The notes: generated from the sequence alone by a model not told the origin. DNA of 64,000 nucleotides from JAVVXB01 sp036651815 (GCA_036651815.1 JAVVXB010000015.1:4501-68500); one strand, 5' to 3'; positions 17,984 through 26,985 are shown, counted from the first letter of the stretch. Program-made: numbers and translations.

Positions 17984-18343
17984 ATGGAAAATGGGAGCAC
18001 AACAACCTATACAACGGATGCGACAGCAATGAACCTCGGAACCATTCATGAAATGATGGCACGCAACGTTGGCAAGTATATTGTATGCGAACTGCTCATT
18101 GGTCTGCGCAGCATGACGGTGCGGGAAGGTGTTCTGATAGAGGTTGGCAAGAGTTATTTCGTTTTGCAGAATCCAAACAATGGCGATAGTACAAGCTGCG
18201 ATCTCTATTCGCTTAAATTTATGACAGTTCCCAGCGGGAGTACGCAGACAACCCAGTATTGCCCATACGGATACACGAAGCCAACGTGTACGCAGAGCGG
18301 CGGCGTATCATCTTCATCGGCCTGCTGGATTCGGGTAGATTAG
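17984..18343 (+). CDS. Small coat-like protein downstream of cwlJ, GerQ-like candidate
   Basis: This 119-residue protein starts at ATG 17984 after AAAGGAG, 13 bases downstream of cwlJ. Its core (about residues 23-84) has the pattern MMARNVGKYIVCELLIG, REGVLIEVG, SYFVLQ, CDLYSLKF, a small beta-rich fold. The ends are Ser/Thr/Gly-rich, with two Cys near the C-terminus. In Bacillus, GerQ is the coat protein that holds CwlJ in place; the gene order here and the GKY-L-(beta) core suggest the same role, but sequence similarity is only impressionistic. An alternative is an unrelated coat or exosporium protein. Confidence 0.6.
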   Translation: MENGSTTTYTTDATAMNLGTIHEMMARNVGKYIVCELLIGLRSMTVREGVLIEVGKSYFVLQNPNNGDSTSCDLYSLKFMTVPSGSTQTTQYCPYGYTKPTCTQSGGVSSSSACWIRVD

Positions 18344-18394
18344 CGTGACAGTATGGGCATCCTTGTTTCGTGGGACAATGTGAAAATACGGCTG

Positions 18395-18558
18395 ACTAGG
18401 CCGTGTTTCTAAAATTGAAGGCTAAGGGTTCGAGTGGAGTTACTGTACATTCAAGCGGAAAATTTACAGGCTTACGGGTGGTAAGATTAACGTTTGGAGC
18501 GTAGTAACTGCAAATAGGATACTGAAAACGTATTTGTAGAGTTTAGAAACACGCTAGT
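18395..18558. mobile_element. MITE-like element of about 164 bp with inverted ends
   Basis: The left end ACTAG-GC-CGTGTTTCTAAA (18395-18413) and the right end TTTAGAAACACGCTAGT (18542-18558) are complementary over 17 bases, with two extra bases on the left. The CTAG at each end could be a palindromic target duplication. The interior has no reading frame. It lies in the 349-bp gap between the cwlJ pair and a membrane protein gene. No second copy was noticed in this window and no matching transposase is nearby. Confidence 0.45.
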
Positions 18559-18692
18559 TGCAGAGCCCGGGTTCCGCTATAAGCAGAGGATGGTTACGGC
18601 TTCCAGCCAGATGGCGTACGCCCTTTTTTCCATGGATCGGGTGAAATCCGAAAAAAGTGACGCGTGTGGGAATCGAAATGGTTTTCAGCCAT

Positions 18693-19334
18693 TTAAATAG
18701 ATGCGGGTTGATTTGTTTCGGACAATTGGTTTGCGACAGCGGGGTTCGTCGCCTCGGGCTTTGGCATACCTTCGTCATGATTGCGCACGGCAAATGTGAA
18801 GATCGAAAGCAGCCATGGGAAGAAGATCGATAACACGATAAACGTTGTTGCTGCGCTTGGTTTGCAAGAGGCAAAAAGACGATAACGCGCAATATATGCG
18901 AATATCCGGCAAACCAGTGCGGCGATCATTGCAATTCCACCGCCGATGATCATCGGTAGGAGCAATTGAAATATCATCAGTAGTTCCGTTGATGTGTTTG
19001 AAATGTTGTTGATTACCTCAATATTTCCGATGAAATTGAACAGGTAAACCAGCGCGCCAAGCATATATACCGTATATGCGCCTAACGACAGCCATAGCAA
19101 AACTTTGCGAAGACTCGTTTTCTGTCCCTTGCTGACAAGGCTGTACTGGTCCGCGACATCACCAAGCGCCCAATTCGCCCCCATTGGCACCCAAGAAAGC
19201 GCATAGTTCTTCAGCCCACGGCGCTTGCCAATTGTAAAAAGACCGATTGCACCAAGTACATATAATGCAACGGACACAACTAATATTATAAAATAAATCC
19301 ACCCCAATAGGGTAAAGACCAATTGTATATCCAT
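18693..19334 (-). CDS. Membrane protein of unknown function, four to five helices
   Basis: The 213-residue protein has helices near 8-34, 78-103, 118-150 and 160-184, a cytoplasmic-looking loop with GKRRGLKNYALSWVPMG and a polar Pro/Glu/Asn tail. Proteins with this RRG-x-x-xYA-x-x-WVP pattern occur in many Clostridia, but I know of no assigned function. The ATG follows AAGGAG at about eight bases. It is a single gene, with mobile-element debris on both sides. Confidence 0.6.
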   Translation of the reverse strand: MDIQLVFTLLGWIYFIILVVSVALYVLGAIGLFTIGKRRGLKNYALSWVPMGANWALGDVADQYSLVSKGQKTSLRKVLLWLSLGAYTVYMLGALVYLFNFIGNIEVINNISNTSTELLMIFQLLLPMIIGGGIAMIAALVCRIFAYIARYRLFASCKPSAATTFIVLSIFFPWLLSIFTFAVRNHDEGMPKPEATNPAVANQLSETNQPASI

Positions 19335-19550
19335 GAAAAAGCTCCTTGTAATTCTGTTTTTTTGTTATTGTACTATAAATTATCGCATTCGTACAGTGAC
19401 CGGTATAACTTATCGCCGACATTGTTGCGCCGTGTCCGAAGAAGCAACGGCCAATAGAAATGTAAAGACGACATGAATCAGCCAACAGAGAGCAATTTCA
19501 AACGATTGAATGCCAATAGGAACGATCGGCTTTCTCGTACAGGAAGAAAC
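19335..19550. other. Intergenic debris next to the IS256 remnant
   Basis: No gene is supported in this stretch. Together with the following small frame and the 13-bp direct repeat it fills the 464-bp gap between the membrane protein gene and the IS256 remnant. Confidence 0.4.
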
Positions 19551-19673
19551 ATGAATCAAAGCGTATACAAAAAAAGACGTGGCCAGCAAATTGTCATTTC
19601 TACGCCCATAGCTTTAAATTTTCGCCAGAAAACCAGTGAATGTGCTGCTAAAGCGGGCGTAAAATTCAATTAG
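19551..19673 (+). CDS. Doubtful 40-residue reading frame
   Basis: ATG at 19551 follows AGGAAG at four bases and opens a basic 40-residue peptide (starting MNQSVYKKRRGQQIV). I see no family resemblance. The location beside IS debris argues for a fragment of an older gene or chance. Confidence 0.2.
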   Translation: MNQSVYKKRRGQQIVISTPIALNFRQKTSECAAKAGVKFN

Positions 19674-19697
19674 AATCGCGAAATTATCTTGCGGAAC

Positions 19698-19758
19698 GGT
19701 ATGCGCGCCCACGTTTATTCTTTTCTCTTGTCAAACAGTTTGGATGGTATGCGCGCCC
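19698..19758. repeat. 13-bp direct repeat, 48-bp period
   Basis: GGTATGCGCGCCC occurs at 19698-19710 and again at 19746-19758, just outside the 3' end of the IS256 remnant. It may be a leftover of the element's end region or of two insertion events. Confidence 0.5.
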
Positions 19759-19798
19759 GTAGACGCGAATACCGTAGAATTCTAGTTGCAGGGCAAAA

Positions 19799-20600
19799 TC
19801 AGGCGGGAATTCGGTCTGCAAATAGGATGTTTAACTGATTTAAAACCATATCCCCGTTTCGATAAGACACCGGCCATTGTTCGGCCATTTTCTGATACGC
19901 CAGATAGCGCATTTTACGCAGAGAATCATCGTTGGCAAAGGACAGTTTTGGGGTAACTTTGCGAAATTGACGGTTCAGCCTCTCGATAATATTTGTTGTA
20001 TAGATGCCTTTCTCCTCCGTTCTGTCGGGTATGTGAAGAAGGGGGAGAGAATATCCCAATTGTCGGTCCAACTTTTCATGCAGGAGGGATACTGCTTGGG
20101 CCGGGAGGGTTAAGTTTTACAAATTGCCGAGCCAACTCTTCATGCAGGCGAGATACTGCTTGTTCCATCTCCCGGCAAATCGGAGCAACGTAGCCATGCC
20201 TTCCTCCTCGTTGATTGCCTGGTATACCGGCTTCAAATTCGCCATAAGCGCGTTGATATCCTTGCAGCTGACGTAACGGGTGGAGAAGCGAATTTGATGG
20301 ACGATGCAGCGCTGCATTTGGGACTTGGGATACACCGCGCCGACGACCTTGCGCAAGCCGTTTAACCCATCCATAAAAATACGTATACGTCCCGTACACC
20401 ACGGTTTTTCAGGGCATTGAGCACGGTCAGCCAGAATATGCGGCTCTCGTTTTTACCAATCCAAACGCCTAAAATGTCCTTCCTGCCATCCATGCGAATG
20501 CCCAGCACCATATAGGCGGCTTGCCACCTTTGATGGATCGTCAGGCCGTCAGAGCGCTATCTGCGTAAAAAACATATTTGTGGTGCTCAGGATCTGTACG
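19799..20600 (-). pseudogene. IS256-family (mutator) transposase remnant
   Basis: Fragments in different minus-strand frames line up with the central and C-terminal part of IS256-type transposases: HHKYVFYADSALT, then YMVLGIRMDGRKDILGVWIG-KNES and FWLTVLNALKNRGVRDV, then MDGLNGLRKVVGAVYP with QRCIVHQIR, and a C-terminal piece with GIYTTNIIERLNRQFRKV and the normal ending VLNQLNILFADR. At least two frameshifts and one stop break it, and the N-terminal ~150 residues are missing. It cannot make an active transposase. The bases 19838-19892 are repeated exactly at the right edge of the window. Confidence 0.9.
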
Positions 20601-20814
20601 GTTCTTGACCTTTCCAGCTTGGTTTCAAGCTGATCTTTGAATGCAAGGTGCTTATGTTCCTTTTTATTGCTCACCACTGTGCGAACCTCTTATTCCCAGA
20701 CTAAAGGCCATTGTTTCTCCGTTCCCACGGCAACTTTTACTTCTAACTCCCACTGCGAATGCTACTCTTGAAATTCACTACTATAAAAATGATTTGCAAA
20801 TTCAAAAGGCAGAT

Positions 20815-20843
20815 TTGCATTTTTACTTACGCATCCTTATAAT
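20815..20843 (+). promoter_or_regulatory. Promoter placed for a leaderless trmK transcript
   Basis: TTGCAT (20815-20820), exactly 17 bases, then TATAAT (20838-20843), six bases before the ATG. The predicted +1 is the start codon A. Confidence 0.55.
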
Positions 20844-20849
20844 TAAAGA

Positions 20850-21563
20850 ATGTGTAATGAGCAGCAAACGATTCATGCGCGCCCGCGCTTGCAGGCGGCG
20901 ATTGATATGTTGCAAGGAAGCCGTACTGTTGCCGATATTGGCTGCGACCATGGACGGCTGTGCTGTGCACTGTTGCAGCAGAAAGCATGTAAACGTTGTA
21001 TTGCGATTGATGTAAGTGCGTTTTCAATTGAAAAGACTCGGCATCTGGCGGCCATTTCCGGATTAGACGAACAAATTGATATTCGACTAGGTGACGGTTT
21101 TCAACCGTTGCAGGCTGGTGAAGCAGATGGGGCGGCGCTTATGGGTATGGGAGGAACGCTTATGGCACGGTTGTTGGAAGCCTGTGCCGTTCCTTTCTGT
21201 GGCATGGAGCGGATAGTCTTTCAACCCATGCGTGCAGCGGAGGATATTCGCCTTTGGCTGTATGAATGTGGATGTCAGGTGACTGATGATCGGATCGTAC
21301 GGGATGCGGGACGGTTGTATCAGATCTTTTCTATCGCTGTATCACCAGAAAGCGCGGGACAAGTTTTGCCGGCAGGATGGCCGGAGAATTTTTGGAAGCT
21401 TGGCTATACCGCATTTGAACGGAGAGATCCGCTTTTGCGTGAATTGGCCAATGCCATGTTGCTACGCGACGAAAAGCGTCTCGAAAAATTAATGCACCCT
21501 GAAAATGCGGCAGAATTACAGCATGATGCCAATTGCCTCAAAAGCATTCTAATGCAACTGTAA
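20850..21563 (+). CDS. trmK: tRNA (adenine-22-N1)-methyltransferase TrmK
   Basis: The 237-residue class I methyltransferase carries the SAM motif VADIGCDHG (27-35) and the family block MGMGGTLMARLLE; it ends with the expected helical C-terminal domain. TrmK methylates N1 of A22 in bacterial tRNAs. The neighbouring Nif3-like gene is its usual partner in Bacillota, which supports the call. The ATG has no Shine-Dalgarno, and its -10 element ends six bases upstream. Confidence 0.93.
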   Translation: MCNEQQTIHARPRLQAAIDMLQGSRTVADIGCDHGRLCCALLQQKACKRCIAIDVSAFSIEKTRHLAAISGLDEQIDIRLGDGFQPLQAGEADGAALMGMGGTLMARLLEACAVPFCGMERIVFQPMRAAEDIRLWLYECGCQVTDDRIVRDAGRLYQIFSIAVSPESAGQVLPAGWPENFWKLGYTAFERRDPLLRELANAMLLRDEKRLEKLMHPENAAELQHDANCLKSILMQL

Positions 21564-21620
21564 ATTCCAACGCTTTGGATGCATCTTACAATTCGGATAG
21601 AAAAGGAGTGGAGCATCAAT

Positions 21621-22382
21621 ATGCTGCTGAAAAACTTTATTGCGGCTGTGGAGCAAGTTGCGCCGCTGGAATTGGCCGAAACATGGGACAATCCAGGATT
21701 GTTGGTTGGAACCGATCGTAAGCAGGTTCACAGTGTGCTTGTTGCGCTCGATTGTACCACGGCGGTGGCACAGGAAGCTTGCGAACGTGATTGTGATCTG
21801 ATTTTGACGCATCACCCACTGTTTTTTCAGCCCATACGGCGATTGCTGCCGAACGATCCCGCGGTTGCTGCAGCATTTGTGCTGATAAAAAACAGGATCG
21901 GCCTGTATGCTGCGCACACAAATTTAGATGCTGCGCAAGGCGGCGTCAACGATGTACTCGCCAGTTTATTTGGACTCATGGATATTCTCCCATTTGGTGG
22001 CGGTATGGGACGAATTGGTACTTTACAAAAAGCTGTGAAGCTTGTTGAATTCCGGGAGGACGTTAATAGGATTTTGGGCGCAAGAGCAAGATTTTGCGGC
22101 GATCCTGAGACGGTGGTGGCACGTGTTGCGATGATTGGCGGTGCGGGGGGCAGTGCTTATCTCGAGGCCAGTATGGCAGGTGCGGATGTGTTGCTGACAG
22201 GCGAATTAAAACATCATGAAGCGCTTGCGGCCAACCAAATTATGCTGGCGGTTATAGACGCCGGACACTATGAAACTGAAAATGTCGTACTATTGCCTTG
22301 GATTCGCCGTTTACAGGAGGAAACAGATGATGTACAATATCATATAGCGTGTTCGGGTGTAAATCCGTTCACATCAATGTAA
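21621..22382 (+). CDS. Nif3-like dinuclear metal-center protein (YqfO family)
   Basis: The 253-residue protein has the conserved metal ligands of the Nif3/DUF34 family: THHPLFF (His64, His65), AAHTNLD (His99, Asp103) and the C-terminal DAGHYETEN. The longer Bacillus YqfO carries an extra middle domain that is absent here. The biochemical role of the family is not settled; GTP cyclohydrolase-like activity has been proposed for some. I chose the ATG at 21621, seven bases after GGAG. It follows trmK by 57 bases and is probably cotranscribed with it. Confidence 0.92.
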   Translation: MLLKNFIAAVEQVAPLELAETWDNPGLLVGTDRKQVHSVLVALDCTTAVAQEACERDCDLILTHHPLFFQPIRRLLPNDPAVAAAFVLIKNRIGLYAAHTNLDAAQGGVNDVLASLFGLMDILPFGGGMGRIGTLQKAVKLVEFREDVNRILGARARFCGDPETVVARVAMIGGAGGSAYLEASMAGADVLLTGELKHHEALAANQIMLAVIDAGHYETENVVLLPWIRRLQEETDDVQYHIACSGVNPFTSM

Positions 22383-22487
22383 CTGCTGAATTCATTTGGA
22401 GCGCATCATGTGGCGGCCCTATCTTTTAGCGCTGGCTGATGTACCCCGATATCATTCGTGGTTGCGATCATGTAAGGAGGTATTTCT

Positions 22488-23213
22488 ATGAGCAAACTCG
22501 ACGCTCTTTGGGCGTATCAGGAAGTTGAACTTCAAAAGGCTCAGCTGGAGAGTGCGATTCGATCCACGCCATCGCGTCTGCTGTTCAATAAACTACATAA
22601 GTTGCTGAAAAATCAGCAAAACACGATTCAAAAGTTATCGGATGATATGAATACGAGGGAACAGCAACTTGCAAAACTCATGGAACAGTTGGCGAGGTTG
22701 AATGATCAAGTAGAGATGGAAAATAGCGAACTCGCCACCATGCAACAGGACGCGGAAACAACCGCCGAAGAAATGACTGAATTACGGGGAGATGTGGAGA
22801 AGATTAATCGTGAGATTGCGATAGCAGTACGGGAAGCAAAGACGCTGCAGGGTGACCTTGAAAAAGCATTGGAAGAATATCAGCAAACGTGCCTGACCGG
22901 CAACAAAGCGAAAAAAGAATACGACCAGTTGCGTGTTGTCTGTGAAAAAGAATTGGCGGAAAGTGCGGACAAACTTGCAAGTTATGATATTGAGATCGAA
23001 AGACTAAGGAAAACGGTAGATGCAGAATTATTGGATCGGTATGAAAAGGTCAAGCAGCATCATCCGGCACCGATTGCAAAGGTTGTCAACAGTAAATGCA
23101 GCGGGTGCAATATGTCTTTGCCCATGGTTGCGTTGAAAAAGCTCTATTTGCCGGATGTAGTGATCGAGTGTGAAAACTGCGGCAGAATTCTATATGTAGC
23201 AGAAGAAAAATGA
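22488..23213 (+). CDS. Coiled-coil protein with C4 zinc ribbon
   Basis: This 241-residue protein is a long antiparallel coiled coil (about residues 10-190) followed by a zinc ribbon with CSGC and CENC (about 203-230), the DUF164/YbgI-neighbour type widespread in bacteria. The C. trachomatis homologue CdsZ and related proteins are described as zinc-dependent nucleic-acid or secretion factors, but no role is firm here. TAAGGAGG precedes the ATG. The order trmK, nif3-like, zinc-ribbon gene, rnpB is common in Clostridia. Confidence 0.88.
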   Translation: MSKLDALWAYQEVELQKAQLESAIRSTPSRLLFNKLHKLLKNQQNTIQKLSDDMNTREQQLAKLMEQLARLNDQVEMENSELATMQQDAETTAEEMTELRGDVEKINREIAIAVREAKTLQGDLEKALEEYQQTCLTGNKAKKEYDQLRVVCEKELAESADKLASYDIEIERLRKTVDAELLDRYEKVKQHHPAPIAKVVNSKCSGCNMSLPMVALKKLYLPDVVIECENCGRILYVAEEK

Positions 23214-23237
23214 AGTTTTCAGGATAGAATTATTTTT

Positions 23238-23579
23238 GCATGAGTAAGACAGACGACTGCGCCCGTGGAAACGCGGGTGAGGAAAGTCCGAGCACCATAG
23301 GGCAGAGTGCCGGGTAACACCCGGCGGAGGCGACTCCAGGGAAAGTGCAACAGAAATAAACCGCCTGCATCAGCAGGTAAGGATGGAAAGGCGAGGTAAG
23401 AGCTCACCCGTGATCCGGCGACGGAATCACGATGTAAACCCCACTTGGTGCAAGATTGGTATAGGAGCATTGAATAGCTGCCCGCTACGCTCCTGGGAAT
23501 CGCAAGAGCCCACCGGTAACGTTGGGACTTAGATAGATGGTCGTACTTAGACAGAACTCGGCTTACGGCTTGCTCATGC
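23238..23579 (+). ncRNA. rnpB: RNase P RNA (bacterial type)
   Basis: The catalytic RNA that matures tRNA 5' ends. The universal blocks are visible: GAGGAAAGTCCGAGC near the 5' end, the central ACAGAAATAAACCGCC, and the 3' GACAGAACTCGGCTTAC that closes P4. GCATGAGTAAG at 23238-23248 pairs with CTTGCTCATGC at 23569-23579 as P1, fixing the ends at about 342 nt. It follows the zinc-ribbon gene by 24 bases and is followed by a terminator hairpin. Confidence 0.96.
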
Positions 23580-23586
23580 ATATTTT

Positions 23587-23613
23587 CGGCCAAATGCTTC
23601 AGCATTTGGCCGG
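23587..23613 (+). terminator. Hairpin after rnpB
   Basis: CGGCCAAATGCT pairs with AGCATTTGGCCG across a very short loop, eight bases after the RNase P RNA end. The U-run is weak (TTGAAGTTT), so it may also define the RNA 3' end by processing. Confidence 0.7.
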
Positions 23614-23729
23614 TTGAAGTTTAGTAACAGGTTTGTATCTGCTGCGATTTTATATGGACGGAATTACCGTATGCGTAGCTTTATACAACGGGATGATTGC
23701 AAAGATGGATGTAAAGTGATGGGAGAAAT

Positions 23730-24740
23730 ATGGAAACAATTGAAAAGAAGAAAACGGTTCTTTCGGGCATTCAACCAACCAGTGGATTGACACTGGGCAA
23801 TTATTTGGGTGCGCTTCGTAACTTTGTTGCTATGCAGGAAGACTTTGATTCCTACTATATGGTGGCTGATCAGCACGCAATTACCGTGCGCCAGAATCCT
23901 ACTGAACTTAGACGACGCAGTATCGAAACCTTTGCGTTGTTTCTAGCCTGTGGTATTGACCCGAATCGATCGGTTGTGTTCATTCAATCCCATGTGCCAG
24001 AGCATGCTATGCTAACTTGGACACTTTCCTGTAATACCTATATGGGTGAATTGCAGCGAATGACACAGTTTAAAGATAAGAGTGTGCGTCATGCGGACAA
24101 TATTAACGCTGGCTTATTTACCTATCCGGTGTTGATGGCGGCAGATATTCTGCTGTATCAAGCACACTTTATTCCTGTTGGTGCGGATCAAAAGCAACAC
24201 GTCGAATTGACACGCGACATAGCCATCCGATTTAACAACGCTTATGGAGAAGCATTTGTTGTCCCGGAACCGTATATTCCCAAGGTCGGTGCCCGCATTA
24301 TGAGTTTACAGGAACCGGAAAAGAAGATGAGCAAATCAGATCCGAATCCAAATGCATTCATTCGCATTATTGATGAACCAGATGAGATTGTGCGCAAAGT
24401 CAAACGCGCTGTGACAGACAGCGAAGGCATCATCACCGCTGATCCATCACGGGGCGGCGTTTTCAACTTATTATCCATTTACTCTGCTTGCACAGGAACG
24501 AGCATCGAAGCGACCGTCGCGTTGCTTGAAGGCAAGGGGTACGGTGATCTCAAGTCATTGGTGGCAGATGCAGTTGTTGACACGCTGTCTCCAATTCAGA
24601 CGGAATTTAAACGCTTACTTACAGAAAAGCAGTATTTGACCGAGCAGATACAGTTGGGCGCGGAGAAAGCGCAGAAAACGGCGTGCAAAACGGTGCGCAA
24701 GGTATATCACAAACTGGGATTGGATTCCATCAAAGCATAG
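23730..24740 (+). CDS. trpS: Tryptophan--tRNA ligase
   Basis: The 336-residue class I synthetase charges tRNA-Trp. The HIGH-equivalent is in PTSGLTLGNYLGAL (about residues 13-26) and KMSKSDPNP is near residue 200. Length and ends are normal. GGGAG precedes the ATG by four to five bases. I searched the 116 bases upstream for a T-box and found no TGGNACC block, so T-box control is unlikely. The gene ends 14 bases from the convergent RmlD-like gene. Confidence 0.97.
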   Translation: METIEKKKTVLSGIQPTSGLTLGNYLGALRNFVAMQEDFDSYYMVADQHAITVRQNPTELRRRSIETFALFLACGIDPNRSVVFIQSHVPEHAMLTWTLSCNTYMGELQRMTQFKDKSVRHADNINAGLFTYPVLMAADILLYQAHFIPVGADQKQHVELTRDIAIRFNNAYGEAFVVPEPYIPKVGARIMSLQEPEKKMSKSDPNPNAFIRIIDEPDEIVRKVKRAVTDSEGIITADPSRGGVFNLLSIYSACTGTSIEATVALLEGKGYGDLKSLVADAVVDTLSPIQTEFKRLLTEKQYLTEQIQLGAEKAQKTACKTVRKVYHKLGLDSIKA

Positions 24741-24754
24741 AAACTAGCGCTTTT

Positions 24755-25669
24755 TCAGAGGTGGGGATGCAGATGGTGCATGTCCACCTTTTTATCTGAT
24801 CTAAAGGATGGCAGCAACGTTTGTAGTATACCATCATAAGTACTTGTAAACCGAATGTTGTATGCCTGAAGCTTAGTGGTATCCATCAATAGATTGCGTG
24901 GATTTTCCGAATAACGTTCGTAATCCGGCCGAATCAATAACTCAGGCGTGTTGCAGCCAAGCGCCTTTGCAGCAAAAACTGCTGTTTGATAAGTGTCCTG
25001 ATCATTTAAACAACCACAGTTGTAAATACCGCCCGGCAAAGACAAAATAGACTCCATGTTGTTTGCAACTTGCCAAACATTGGTCAGCCCGCGAAATTCA
25101 TGGACGGCAAAGGAAAGCAGTCGTTGCTCTTGCATGGCAGTCTGAATCTGCACCAGAAGATTCAGGTTGCTTCTGAGTAGCGTTTGGGGCGTATCATACA
25201 TCCATGTTAATCGTAGACCGACCGCATCAGGAAGCATTGCCTGAATGCGCTGCTCTGCCTCCAACTTGTGCTGCCCATAGACCGTCTGGGGCGAAAGCAG
25301 AACATGCTCTTGCTTCGGATATGATTGTTGGCAGCCATTGTAAACTTGATCTGAACTCATATAGATCAGTCTTGCACCATACTTTAGAGAAACTTTTGCT
25401 ACGTTACATGCGCCCATGATATTGATTGCGGCTGAGAGATCCGGATGTGTTTGAGCAAATCCAGTATCCGATAGGGCGGCGCAGAGCAGGACGATACTTG
25501 GCCGCTGCCGAACAAAACAGGTAGATACAGCATCGATGCTTGTAATATCCAGATCCTTGTGATTGCATCCGGTTATCAGAAATTGTCTGCTCAATTGTAG
25601 CATCAGCCGTTGACCAAGAAAGCCTTCCGCACCAATGATTAAGAGACGTTGTTTTGCATGATCATCCAT
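24755..25669 (-). CDS. RmlD-like NAD(P)-dependent sugar reductase
   Basis: The 304-residue extended short-chain dehydrogenase has GAEGFLG (13-19) for the dinucleotide, a middle segment LIYMSSDQVYNG and the catalytic TVYGQHK (Tyr/Lys). This is the pattern of dTDP-4-dehydrorhamnose reductases and of the related MAT2B-like proteins. No rmlABC genes are nearby, so a rhamnose role is unproven. I chose the ATG at 25669: neither it nor the ATG at 25678 has a Shine-Dalgarno, but a promoter -10 (TACAAT) ends seven bases before 25669. Confidence 0.8.
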   Translation of the reverse strand: MDDHAKQRLLIIGAEGFLGQRLMLQLSRQFLITGCNHKDLDITSIDAVSTCFVRQRPSIVLLCAALSDTGFAQTHPDLSAAINIMGACNVAKVSLKYGARLIYMSSDQVYNGCQQSYPKQEHVLLSPQTVYGQHKLEAEQRIQAMLPDAVGLRLTWMYDTPQTLLRSNLNLLVQIQTAMQEQRLLSFAVHEFRGLTNVWQVANNMESILSLPGGIYNCGCLNDQDTYQTAVFAAKALGCNTPELLIRPDYERYSENPRNLLMDTTKLQAYNIRFTSTYDGILQTLLPSFRSDKKVDMHHLHPHL

Positions 25670-25676
25670 AAGTTGC

Positions 25677-25705
25677 ATTGTAGCATATACAAGAGCAATT
25701 GCGAA
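25677..25705 (-). promoter_or_regulatory. Promoter placed for a leaderless RmlD-like transcript
   Basis: On the minus strand TTCGCA (25705-25700), 17 bases, TACAAT (25682-25677), then seven bases to the ATG at 25669. It overlaps the alternative ATG at 25678, which would therefore not be transcribed. Confidence 0.5.
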
Positions 25706-25886
25706 TGATGCAATTTATCTTCGTGGAGAGATTTTCACATCATATAAACTATTAGCATAGCAAAATATATTTTTGTTTTTGGCTCTTTATTCTTGTACTA
25801 TAAGAATGAAAAGGATATAATATCAATAATCGAAACAAATGGCAAAAACATATCTGAAAAAAATCATAGTTTTAGGAGCGTGTCAC

Positions 25887-26975
25887 ATGAAGTACGATCG
25901 CATTTACAATTTCTCTGCGGGGCCTGCGACGATGCCGGTAGAAGTACTGGAAGAAGTGGCGGCGGAAGTGATGAATTACAAGGGTAGCGGCATGAGCGTA
26001 ATGGAAATGTCGCACCGTTCTAAAGTGTTCCAGCAGATTATTGATGAGGCAGAAGCCGATCTGCGCGAACTCATGGGCATCCCCAAGAATTATAAGGTGC
26101 TGTTCATCCAAGGCGGAGCAACGTTGCAGTTTGCGATGATTCCGATGAACCTCCTCAAAAATGGGGTAGCCGATTATGTAGTCACAGGTGCTTGGTCGAA
26201 GAAAGCTTATAAAGAAGCAAAGAAATACGGAAAGATCAATTTAATTGCTTCCAGCGAAGATAAGAATTATACCTATATTCCCGATTGTTCCGATCTGCCC
26301 ATCGATGGAGACGCGGATTATGTGTACATCTGTGAAAACGAGACAATTCACGGTACAACTTGGCAGAAACTACCAAATACCAAAGGAAAAATTCTTGTTT
26401 CAGACCAGTCATCGATGTTCCTCAGCAAGCCTTGCAATGTGTCTGATTATGGCATGATCTACGCAGGCGTGCAGAAAAATGTTGGACCGGCCGGTATGGT
26501 GGTCGTCATCATCCGCGAAGATCTGATTCGCAGTGATCTGGACGATCGAATCCCAACGTATATGAGATATGATACGCATGCGCAGGAAGGATCTATGTAC
26601 AATACGCCTAACTGCTGGTGTATCTATGTGTGCGGGAAGGTCTTTAAGTATCTCAAGAAGATTGGCGGTCTTTCCGCGATGCAGAAAATGAACGAGGATA
26701 AAGCGAAAGTTTTATATGATTTTCTGGACAGTAGCAAGATGTTCCATGGCACTGTGGAAAAGAAATTTCGTTCACTTATGAACGTTCCGTTCGTCACAGA
26801 TTCTAAGGATTTGGATGCAGAAGTTGTCGCAGCGACTAAAACAGCCAAATTTGAAAACTTAAAAGGCCATAAAAGCGTTGGTGGATTACGTGCTTCCATC
26901 TACAATGCAATGCCCAAGGAGGGCGTGCAGGCGCTTGTTGATTTCCTTAAAAAATACGAAGCAGAGCATAAATAA
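25887..26975 (+). CDS. serC: Phosphoserine aminotransferase
   Basis: The 362-residue PLP enzyme converts 3-phosphohydroxypyruvate to phosphoserine in serine synthesis. It begins with the family signature YNFSAGPATMP and contains the PLP lysine in AGVQKNVGPAG. The ATG at 25887 follows AGGAG by eight bases; upstream in-frame codons have no ribosome site. serA follows after ten bases, so the two steps are one operon; a serB phosphatase is not in the window. Confidence 0.97.
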   Translation: MKYDRIYNFSAGPATMPVEVLEEVAAEVMNYKGSGMSVMEMSHRSKVFQQIIDEAEADLRELMGIPKNYKVLFIQGGATLQFAMIPMNLLKNGVADYVVTGAWSKKAYKEAKKYGKINLIASSEDKNYTYIPDCSDLPIDGDADYVYICENETIHGTTWQKLPNTKGKILVSDQSSMFLSKPCNVSDYGMIYAGVQKNVGPAGMVVVIIREDLIRSDLDDRIPTYMRYDTHAQEGSMYNTPNCWCIYVCGKVFKYLKKIGGLSAMQKMNEDKAKVLYDFLDSSKMFHGTVEKKFRSLMNVPFVTDSKDLDAEVVAATKTAKFENLKGHKSVGGLRASIYNAMPKEGVQALVDFLKKYEAEHK

Positions 26976-26985
26976 GGAGAGAAAA

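Noticed and set aside
18420..18440. tRNA-like GGTTCGAGT sequence
   Set aside because: No acceptor stem, D arm or anticodon arm can be folded around it; it lies inside the MITE-like element.
23614..23729. Possible T-box in front of trpS
   Set aside because: No TGGNACC block, no Stem I elements and no terminator with U-run in the 116 bases between the rnpB hairpin and trpS.
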